Source of the DNA: Evansella caseinilytica
GTDB lineage: Bacteria; Bacillota; Bacilli; Bacillales; Salisediminibacteriaceae
Direction of reading: 5' to 3'
Length of the DNA: 64,000 nucleotides
NCBI RefSeq assembly: GCF_900107275.1
Contig: NZ_FNPI01000004.1
Span: 248,001-312,000 of the forward strand
This document shows, one piece after another, positions 52,477 to 59,063 of the stretch. The position numbers and the translations under genes were made by a program. Under the pieces are notes generated by a model. It did not search any database. It saw only the letters and a list, made by a program, of their open reading frames with translations, and was not told where the DNA came from. Each line of letters begins with the position of its first letter. The stretch's first letter is position 1.

Positions 52477-53253
52477 ATGATTGAATTTCGCAATGTTTCT
52501 TTAACATATCCTAACGGTCACCAAGGCTTGAAAAATATTAATCTATCAATTAATGACGGGGAATTCGTCGTTATCGTCGGGTTGTCCGGAGCTGGAAAAT
52601 CGACGCTGATCCGCAGCATCAACCAGATGGTAAAGCCGACGGCAGGGGAGCTATTGATTGGCGGGGAAAACACGCTGAAATATTCCGACCGGAAGCTGAG
52701 GCAATTCCGCAGAAATATCGGGATGATCTTTCAAAATTACAATTTAGTAAAGCGTTCTTCTGTATTGCGGAATGTTTTAGCCGGCCGTTTAGGACATACT
52801 GGAACGCTCCGCAGCATCCTGTCGCTGTTTTCACAGGCGGATGTACGGCTGGCGCTGGAAAGCTTGGAGCGTGTCGGCATTGCCGATAAAGCGTATCAGC
52901 GGGCCGATCAGCTCAGTGGCGGACAGCAGCAGCGTGTCAGCATTGCCCGCGCGTTGACGCAGCAGCCCAAATTAATCCTTGCCGATGAACCGGTTGCCAG
53001 CCTCGACCCCCCAACCTCCCATGCGGTCATGAAAGACTTGAAGCGCATCAATCAAGAAGACAATATCACGATGATCGTCAACCTGCACGCCATTGACCTT
53101 TCCATGCAGTATGCGGATCGTATCATCGGTCTGCGCAACGGGGAAGTCGTTTTTGACGGACCGGCCGCTTCCGTATCCGAAAAAACCTTTGAAGACATTT
53201 ATGGGCGTCCGATCAAGGAAGACGATCTGGTGGGGGATGTATCGAATGGATAA
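52477..53253 (+). CDS. phnC: PhnC-type ABC transporter ATPase
   Basis: ATG 52477 follows AGAGGGAAGAG and gives 258 residues; the frame opens earlier without a site. Walker A is [10 protein letters not shown] (about residue 34), the Q-loop is [11 protein letters not shown], the ABC signature [15 protein letters not shown], Walker B LILADEP and the H-loop INLH-like VNLHAID. This is the PhnC subgroup, with the characteristic insertion [14 protein letters not shown] before the signature. It powers import through the two PhnE-type permeases. The end overlaps the first permease start by eight bases. Confidence 0.94.
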   Translation: MIEFRNVSLTYPNGHQGLKNINLSINDGEFVVIVGLSGAGKSTLIRSINQMVKPTAGELLIGGENTLKYSDRKLRQFRRNIGMIFQNYNLVKRSSVLRNVLAGRLGHTGTLRSILSLFSQADVRLALESLERVGIADKAYQRADQLSGGQQQRVSIARALTQQPKLILADEPVASLDPPTSHAVMKDLKRINQEDNITMIVNLHAIDLSMQYADRIIGLRNGEVVFDGPAASVSEKTFEDIYGRPIKEDDLVGDVSNG

Positions 53254-54040
53254 GCAGAAACGAATTCCAATTATCCCGCTGAAGCAAAAGCTTTTTACAG
53301 TCGGTGTTCTCGTTGTCGTTTTGAGCTTATATGCAGCGGCATCGATTTTCACCGGTTCTTCGCCGGCTCGGTTTATGAACGGCATCCCGGAAATGTTCAA
53401 TTTTATTATTAACGACCTTATCCCTCCGAATTGGAGCTATTACGAACGAGTTTTCCCGGCGCTGCTGGAGACGTGGAATATCGCTCTGCTAAGCACTTCC
53501 TTAGCGGTTGTCTTCTCCCTGCCGATCAGCTTTTTGGCCGCGGGGAATATCAATAAAAAACTGTGGCTTTACCATCCGGTCAGATTTGCCTTGAATGTTT
53601 TACGGACCATCCCGGACATGATCCTGGCGGTAATGTTCGTTGCGATTGTCGGACTCGGCGCCCTCGCAGGGGTATATGCTTTATTTTTCTTTTCTCTGGG
53701 AATCCTTATTAAGCTGATCAGTGAAACCGTGGAAGCGATTGATCCCGGTCCGCTGGAAGCCATCCGCGCAACCGGCGGCAATATTTTGCAAATTATTTGG
53801 TTCGGAGCGTTGCCGCAAATTTTGCCGCAGTATGTTTCCTACAGCCTCTATGTTTTGGAAATCAACGTGCGCGCGTCGCTTGTTTTAGGATTTGTCGGCG
53901 CAGGCGGCATCGGACTAATTCTTAAACAGCAAATGTCCTTGTTTAATTACGGCAACATTGCCATGATCATCTTTATTACCTTCATCGGGGTAACGATCAT
54001 TGATACACTGAGCACGAGCTTGAGAAAGAGGTTAGTATAA
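53246..54040 (+). CDS. phnE: PhnE-type ABC transporter permease 1
   Basis: ATG 53246 has GGGGG nine bases ahead; ATG 53237 is an alternative. The 264-residue protein has about six helices and the PhnE permease loop EAIDPGPLEAIRATGGNILQ (about 155-175), where the ATPase docks. The pattern PPNWSYYERVFPALLETWNIAL is typical of the family. It overlaps phnC at its 5' end and the second permease at its 3' end by one base (TAATG). Two PhnE genes in a row imply a heterodimeric channel. Confidence 0.93.
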   Translation: MDKQKRIPIIPLKQKLFTVGVLVVVLSLYAAASIFTGSSPARFMNGIPEMFNFIINDLIPPNWSYYERVFPALLETWNIALLSTSLAVVFSLPISFLAAGNINKKLWLYHPVRFALNVLRTIPDMILAVMFVAIVGLGALAGVYALFFFSLGILIKLISETVEAIDPGPLEAIRATGGNILQIIWFGALPQILPQYVSYSLYVLEINVRASLVLGFVGAGGIGLILKQQMSLFNYGNIAMIIFITFIGVTIIDTLSTSLRKRLV

Positions 54041-54846
54041 TGAAGCCGTCATTAGATATTCGTACGATTAAAAATCCGAAGCGCATGAAATATTGGTGGA
54101 CATTTGTCGGTATTACCATATTTATGACGTTGTTATATTATGTCGCTTTTACACAAACAAATTTATCTACACGGAATTCCATATGGGATGCCGGTCCGCT
54201 ACTTAAAAGGTTTTTCTGGGATCCGTTTTTTATGCCGGAAATACACGACAAAATTCCTACCTATATTCACGCGATGCTGGAAACCGTGGCCATCGCCTAT
54301 GCCGGTACGTTAATCGGAGCTGTCCTCGCAATTCCTGTCGGCTTTTTAGCCGCAGCAAATATCGGTGGGCATTTCTCGTTTATCGGTAAAGGGATTTTGA
54401 ATGCTGTCCGGGCATTTCCGGAAATTTTATTTGCGATTATTTTCGTTGCTTCCGTCGGAATGGGGCCATATGCCGGGGTGTTAGCTATCGGTATTAATTC
54501 CATTGGCATGCTCGGGAAACTGTATGCGGAAGTCATTGAATCGATTGATATGGAGATTATTCATACATTGAAAGCGACCGGTGCGAGCAAAATTCAAATC
54601 TGGGTATTCGGTGTTATTCCCCAGGTCATTCCGGAATTTTGCTCCTATGCCTTATACCGTTATGAAATTGATGTGCGTTCATCGACAGTTTTAGGTATCG
54701 TCGGCGCCGGCGGGGTAGGAGCACCGTTGATTTTAGCTGCCAATTCCCGAAAATGGGAAGAAGTCGGGATGATGCTCGTAGTAATTATTTTGACCGTTAC
54801 GATCATCGATCTGATCAGTACAAATATTCGCAAGCGCATTGTTTAA
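54040..54846 (+). CDS. phnE: PhnE-type ABC transporter permease 2
   Basis: ATG 54040 overlaps the previous stop by one base and gives 268 residues. Helices and docking loop (ESIDMEIIHTLKATGASKIQ) match PhnE; the N-terminal ~40 residues differ from the first permease. It completes a PhnDCEE importer. No C-P lyase, phosphonatase, phosphite dehydrogenase or 2-AEP genes lie nearby, which weakens a phosphonate role. A large hairpin terminator follows ~85 bases downstream. Confidence 0.93.
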   Translation: MKPSLDIRTIKNPKRMKYWWTFVGITIFMTLLYYVAFTQTNLSTRNSIWDAGPLLKRFFWDPFFMPEIHDKIPTYIHAMLETVAIAYAGTLIGAVLAIPVGFLAAANIGGHFSFIGKGILNAVRAFPEILFAIIFVASVGMGPYAGVLAIGINSIGMLGKLYAEVIESIDMEIIHTLKATGASKIQIWVFGVIPQVIPEFCSYALYRYEIDVRSSTVLGIVGAGGVGAPLILAANSRKWEEVGMMLVVIILTVTIIDLISTNIRKRIV

Positions 54847-54929
54847 CTGTTTTAAGCAAAGCTTGCTTCCCTTCGCGTTTGGCTTGAAGGGGTCTCAAAG
54901 CGACAAAATGGACGACACACCTGACAAAT

Positions 54930-55002
54930 AAAACGCCGGGAGGCTAAACGAAACCCTTTTTTACAGTGGCTTCGTTAGTAACCTCCAGGCGTTTTCTATT
55001 TT
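54930..55002 (+). terminator. Terminator after the PhnDCEE operon
   Basis: AAAACGCCGGGAGG with downstream ACGAAACC pairs with GGCTTCGTTAG and CCTCCAGGCGTTTT, followed by CTATTTTTG. This is the only strong feature between 54847 and the TetR operator. Confidence 0.85.
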
Positions 55003-55081
55003 TGTGAAGACATTGTGCACATTTCTTATGCCTTGATTACTTCTTTTATCACGGCAGCAGGGAAATCAATTTATTTCTTGC

Positions 55082-55128
55082 AAAACTAATACCATTAGTT
55101 ATAAAATAAAACTAATGGTATTAGTTTT
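55082..55128. promoter_or_regulatory. Duplicated TetR-type operator
   Basis: AAAACTAATACCATTAGTT (55082-55100) and its exact reverse complement (55110-55128) are separated by nine bases. Each 19-mer is itself nearly palindromic (ACTAAT-ACC-ATTAGT). It sits directly ahead of the MBL gene's ribosome binding site and is the likely site for the TetR-family protein encoded as the second gene. Confidence 0.8.
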
Positions 55129-55147
55129 ATGATTGGAGAGGATGAAG

Positions 55148-55870
55148 ATGAAAAGAACAACGGTAAACGACATTCATCAATTAGCGTTTCTCCCGAACGC
55201 CTTCCCGGTGAATTGCTACTTTGTCGAGGAAGCGCAGACCTTGACGCTAATCGATACTGCGCTTCCTTTCAGCGCAAACGGGATTTTAAAGGCTGCAGCA
55301 GCCATTGGCAAGCCGATCACAAACATCGTTTTGACGCATGCGCATGATGATCATGTGGGAGCTTTGGATACCTTAAAGAGCCGGCTTCCTGATGCACGCG
55401 TATATATTTCCAAGAGGGATGCCCGACTTTTGGAGGGAGATCGCAGCCTTGAACCGGGGGAAACGTTGCCCATTCGCGGCGGTGTTCCGAAAAACGTAAC
55501 CACCCGCGCAGATGAATTTATTGAAGAAGGCGATGCGATCGGCTCGCTTGTTGTTATCGCTACGCCGGGTCACACTCCAGGATCGATGTCCTTTTTTGAT
55601 CCGCGACATCACGCGTTGATTGTAGGGGACACCTTTCAAACAAGGGGAGGTGTTGCCGTCAGCGGCCACTTACAGCTTACCTTTCCGTTCCCGGCGTTGG
55701 CGACGTGGAACAGGGAGGAAGCGTTGGAAAGTGCTAAGAAGCTGCTGGAATGGAAGCCGGAGTTGCTCGCTGTCGGACATGGAAAAATGATCATGGCCCC
55801 GCTGGAAACAATGAACAAAGCTATCGAAAACGCAGAAGCTGTCTTTGCAAATAGCGGAAAGAAAGGATGA
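55148..55870 (+). CDS. Metallo-beta-lactamase-fold hydrolase
   Basis: ATG 55148 has GGAGAGG six bases upstream; earlier ATG 55142 and TTG 55133 overlap that site. The 240-residue protein carries the MBL zinc motifs: LTHAHDDHVGA (HxHxDH), ATPGHTPGS, IVGDTF and a final VGHGK. This resembles the glyoxalase II/lactonase-like MBL group. The substrate is unknown; the operon with a TetR regulator suggests a detoxifying or inducible role. The stop overlaps the start region of the TetR gene. Confidence 0.88.
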   Translation: MKRTTVNDIHQLAFLPNAFPVNCYFVEEAQTLTLIDTALPFSANGILKAAAAIGKPITNIVLTHAHDDHVGALDTLKSRLPDARVYISKRDARLLEGDRSLEPGETLPIRGGVPKNVTTRADEFIEEGDAIGSLVVIATPGHTPGSMSFFDPRHHALIVGDTFQTRGGVAVSGHLQLTFPFPALATWNREEALESAKKLLEWKPELLAVGHGKMIMAPLETMNKAIENAEAVFANSGKKG

Positions 55871-55875
55871 TGGCA

Positions 55876-56463
55876 TTGTCACCTCGTGCCGGATTGGATT
55901 CAGTGAAAATAGTACAGGCAGCAAGCGAAGTTGCGGACAGGCATGGAGCGGAAGCTGTAACTATCGCAACCATCGCCAGAAAATTAAACGTGCGACCGCC
56001 TTCATTGTATAATCATGTAGCTGGGTTGCGGGAACTCAAAACGATGTTGGCGGTACATGGAGGAAAGCAATTATATCATTCACTTAAGCAGGAAGTGGGG
56101 GAGCAACAGGGAGAAGAAGCGGTGCTTGCACTCGGAAAAGCATATATTGCTTATACAAGAGCACACCCAGGGCTGTATGAGTTTACGCTGCGGGCACCAG
56201 ATCCGGAAGCGGCAGAGCTACAAGAGGTCGCCAGCAGTTTATTGCAATTAATTATTGACATGCTTGGAACGTATCATTTAGAAAAAGAGGACATTCTCCA
56301 CGCCGTCCGCGGCCTGCGAAGCATTTTGCACGGCTTTTCTTCCCTGGAGCAAAAAGGAGGCTTTGGCATGCCCCTCAATCTGGACGAAAGCCTGGAATAT
56401 ATGCTCACTTCCTATATCAGCGGGGTGAGGAATGGAGGACAGCAACGAGATACTGAGAAGTAG
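55876..56463 (+). CDS. TetR-family regulator (WHG-domain type)
   Basis: TTG 55876 is chosen because GAAAGGA lies nine bases ahead and the product then starts MSPRAGLDSVKIVQAASEVA, the usual start of this group; ATG 55867 and 55870 are also in frame. The ~195-residue protein has an N-terminal helix-turn-helix (IARKLNVRPPSLYNHVAGL) and the C-terminal WHG-type TetR domain (AYIAYTRAHPGLYEFTLRAP). It probably represses its own operon through the duplicated palindrome at 55082-55128. Confidence 0.87.
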   Translation: MSPRAGLDSVKIVQAASEVADRHGAEAVTIATIARKLNVRPPSLYNHVAGLRELKTMLAVHGGKQLYHSLKQEVGEQQGEEAVLALGKAYIAYTRAHPGLYEFTLRAPDPEAAELQEVASSLLQLIIDMLGTYHLEKEDILHAVRGLRSILHGFSSLEQKGGFGMPLNLDESLEYMLTSYISGVRNGGQQRDTEK

Positions 56464-56922
56464 AGGGGAACTGATTTTACATGAAAAGAACTCTACAAAA
56501 AACAATTGGAAAATAAAAGTTGGAGATTATTGAAAGGAGCATTCCTGTATGCCAATATCCTTGTAATGGTTGAACAAAAAAAGTGCATTGCATATACCCC
56601 TGTCCGTTTTTTGTGATGATCCCAAGGGGGGGAGTGTGCCTTTTTTCACCCATTACAAGGAATGTTCATGGTATTATTTACTATAGACGCAGAGAGCTGC
56701 CTTGGCGGGCGGCTCTTAGTTTTTCCAGCGGATGTTCAAAAAGTTGGGGAGTTTGTCTCTGTCTCACCGTTGCTCACGTCCTTTCCGGACACGTTCCGCA
56801 GCGTCGGATCAGTGCGCCTTGACTCATTTTGACTCAGACTTGTCCTCCTTTTTTGAACAGACACTTAAATATCGATCTCCTGAATATGCTATGACGTTCC
56901 TTTATTAAAAGGAGCGAAACAA
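56464..56922. other. Gap after the TetR gene
   Basis: No gene is visible in these ~460 bases. The central part holds the family A-like repeat listed next; the end carries the AAAAGGAGCG ribosome binding site (56907-56916) of the following gene. Confidence 0.5.
56728..56868 (-). repeat. Family A repeat, diverged copy
   Basis: The ends GGATGTTCAAAAAG and CTTTTTTGAACAGACACTTA match family A. The interior keeps the layout of the 50.6-kb copy (TTGCTCACGT, a short hairpin of TTTCCGGACACG type, CGTCGGATC, TTGTCCTCC) with heavy divergence. Confidence 0.65.
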
Positions 56923-57498
56923 ATGAACGAGCAATCGATTACCTGGAATTTATTCCTGCCTGCACAGTCGGAAGAACAGTTGGAAAGATATTGTCATCAT
57001 TGCGGAAAAAATGCAGTTTTCACTAATACCGGCATCAAACGGCATAATGCCAACGGCAAAACTATTCATCAATACGCAATATACAAATGCGAAAGGAATC
57101 ACACATGGAACAAAAAGCTCGCCAGCTATAAGGCACGGGAAGAAAAAAACAAGCAAGAAAAGGAGCTTCTCCCGGAAAAACCGCCCATCACGTCGATAAA
57201 GAAAATCAATATCGACCATCTCGTGAGGGAAGGGGTGGAACTGCTTCTCATCCATATAGAAGGTGCAGAGGGAAGTCTGCGGATCGACAAAGTCCTGGCT
57301 GAACACATTCCTTCCTGGAGCCGGGCGGAAATCGTTGAAAGGATCAAAAACGGCCAAATCGTTGTCGATGGAGCGAACGTCAGCCAAGTCGTACTCTGCG
57401 CGCGCAGCAGACGATTGCTATTCGCTTGTAACGCCGTGACTTTCTGTTCTCTGAACAATCCATTCATACCCAAAATGATGTTTACTTGTAACATATAA
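56923..57498 (+). CDS. Zinc-ribbon plus S4-domain protein, probably frameshifted near its 3' end
   Basis: ATG 56923 gives 191 residues. The N-terminal ~70 residues contain YCHHCGKNAVF and IYKCERNHTW, a zinc-ribbon-like pattern distantly like DUF1062. A charged linker follows, then an S4 RNA-binding motif GSLRIDKVLAEHIPSWSRAE with IVERIKNGQIVVDGANVS. After that the frame turns into an unlikely Cys-rich tail. Shifting by one base near 57384 would read KSYSARAADDCYSLVTP with a stop at 57438, a plausible S4 ending. A one-base insertion, or a sequencing error, is therefore suspected. Function is unknown; RNA or ribosome binding is possible. Confidence 0.7.
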   Translation: MNEQSITWNLFLPAQSEEQLERYCHHCGKNAVFTNTGIKRHNANGKTIHQYAIYKCERNHTWNKKLASYKAREEKNKQEKELLPEKPPITSIKKINIDHLVREGVELLLIHIEGAEGSLRIDKVLAEHIPSWSRAEIVERIKNGQIVVDGANVSQVVLCARSRRLLFACNAVTFCSLNNPFIPKMMFTCNI

Positions 57499-57636
57499 CA
57501 AAAGAAAAAGTTCGCCGACTCATCCACTTCGTTAGTTGGAGGTCGGCGAGCTTCAGCATGCGATGGAACTTTGTTTTTTAGAAAAGCTGTTTTTGTAAAT
57601 GTTGTTCGCAAATCAACAGCTTTGACATGGAATTGT

Positions 57637-57825
57637 TCATTCCTGATCTTTATTTTTCTGACTGATCGCGACGGCTATTGCGGACAATCCTGCGACAATG
57701 GCTAATGGAATAGCTCTCGGTCCATGGGTCTCTGCAATATAATCTTGCTGATAAACAATGATCAAAGAGATGGATGAGACTATCAGAATACCAACTAAAA
57801 GCCAATTAACTATTTGCTTTTCCAC
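57637..57825 (-). CDS. Small two-helix membrane protein
   Basis: A GTG at 57825 with AGTAGGG eight bases upstream gives 62 residues. Two hydrophobic helices (NWLLVGILIVSSISLIIVY and IPLAIVAGLSAIAVAI) flank a short polar loop QQDYIAETHGPRA; a charged end NKDQE follows. No family was recognised. It lies at the 3' side of the broken secreted-protein gene, whose frame runs into it without a stop, so it may have become translationally linked. Confidence 0.6.
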   Translation of the reverse strand: MEKQIVNWLLVGILIVSSISLIIVYQQDYIAETHGPRAIPLAIVAGLSAIAVAISQKNKDQE

Positions 57826-57839
57826 CGTTATTTCCCTAC

Positions 57840-58680
57840 TTTCTATCAACAGAATAATTTTTATTGCTGGTTTTCCCACTTCAGCATAATAAGTTTTCGA
57901 CCATAGCTTTCCATCCCAATTCGATCGATGCTCTCGCACATTTTTACCTTGTGTGTATGCCTTCCTTTTTTATAATAAAAATCCCTACTAGAATACCCCT
58001 TGTCCGGACCGGTAAATTTAACTGTAACAGTTACTTCTTTGCTGCCAGAAGAGCTTAATCCAAAAGCTTTTTTTACAGAAGACTTCGCTCCACTCGGGAT
58101 ATCACCACTAAAAGAAGCAGAAATTGTAGAAGTGATTTTTTTGATTTTTCAATAATCATCCCTCTAGCAACACTAGTAATAAAATACGGGACTGTATCAA
58201 AAGCCAAAACTATTTTAAAAAATATCAGGGCAATGGCTCCGCTCACTGCGCGCTCGATAGGAAAAAACCACTCCTATCGGGCTTTTGAAAAGATGCAGCG
58301 GCTTCGCGCATTGCTTCGGGGGTGTCTCAAAAGGGAAAAAACCTCCTTTTGAGACACCTCCATTTCTCGGTTATTCCTTGGTCATATACATACCACTTGT
58401 CATATTCTCTATAATCCATTGTATGAAGTTCACCAAGGCTTTTAGAAAGATTAACCGGCTCAAAATAGCCTAACAATACCTCTGTTTTGCCATCATTATT
58501 TACTAAAACCGGTTCGTTGTATTCAATAAAATTGTATCCTTCAAGGCTATCACCTGTCAGTTTTTCGATACTCTCAATCAATATTCCTTCCACTTCTCCA
58601 ACCTCTTCAGCTTGGACAATACTTGTCAATGGCGAAATGAATAATGATAACAACAATACAATTACTGCGAAAAGAGACAT
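57840..58680 (-). pseudogene. Secreted-protein gene split by a family B element and frameshifts
   Basis: The 5' part (58680-58362, minus strand) encodes a signal peptide (MSLFAVIVLLLSLFISPLTS) and ~85 mature residues ending EYDKWYVYDQGITEKW, where the repeat begins. Beyond the repeat the same strand continues FITSVARGMIIEKSKK, then after a one-base shift in an A run ITSTISASFSGDIPSGAKSS, SGSKEVTVTVKF and GYSSRDFYYKKGRHTHKVK. After a second shift it reads REHRSNWDGKLWSKTYYAEV. Joined, these resemble one ~250-residue secreted Bacillus protein of unknown function. The gene is inactive. Confidence 0.75.
58188..58361 (-). repeat. Family B repeat, copy 4, inserted in a gene
   Basis: It starts GGGACTGTATCAAAAGCC and ends with the hairpin CAAAAGGG...CCTTTTGAGACACC. 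It shares AGGGCAATGGCTCCG, the CTCGATAGGA/TCCTATCGGG hairpin and AGATGCAGCGGCTTCG with the copies at 27.9 and 19.1 kb. The TGTCTCGACGG central block is missing, so it is an internally deleted version (174 bp). Confidence 0.85.
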
Positions 58681-59063
58681 AAAAAGCTAATTCCTCACTT
58701 TTGCTAACACAATAATTCCTCCTGAATTGCATGTATTTTCCAACATCTCTTATTCTAGCATAGTGAAAAAGGATAATCGTTTACAAAATGGTAACAAACA
58801 GAGTTTGTTCAAAAAACCCGTGCATTTCTTCCGAACAGTACTGTTTCTGAGGAAAGAAAACGAGAAGCACTGCTGTGAGATGTTTTTAGCTTTCTGCACA
58901 GCAACAAAAACTGTATTCTTTTATATGAAACTATAATTTTTTTGCATACTAATTTCCTCTATTCATCAATATGAAATGTGTCAATTTTATGAACATCCTT
59001 CTTCAAATTTCCCACAAAATTCGATATAGTTAATGTATGGAGAAGGAAGGGGCAAGGACGTTT
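58681..59063. other. Gap before dynA
   Basis: About 380 AT-rich bases. No gene is visible; it holds the minus-strand leader of the broken secreted-protein gene and a lone GTTTGTTCAAAAAACC (58802-58817) resembling a family A end. Confidence 0.45.

Noticed and set aside
51162-54846. A phosphonate or phosphite utilisation island
   Set aside because: Only transport genes are present. No C-P lyase, phosphonatase or phosphite dehydrogenase lies nearby, and the purine aptamer points elsewhere. Phosphonate transport is not excluded.
27718-58473. A conserved small protein beginning MKRCSGFAHxFGGVSKGKKP, seen in frames at both 27.9 and 58.3 kb
   Set aside because: The identical translation arises because both frames lie in family B repeat DNA; there is no ribosome binding site and one frame runs into unrelated sequence.
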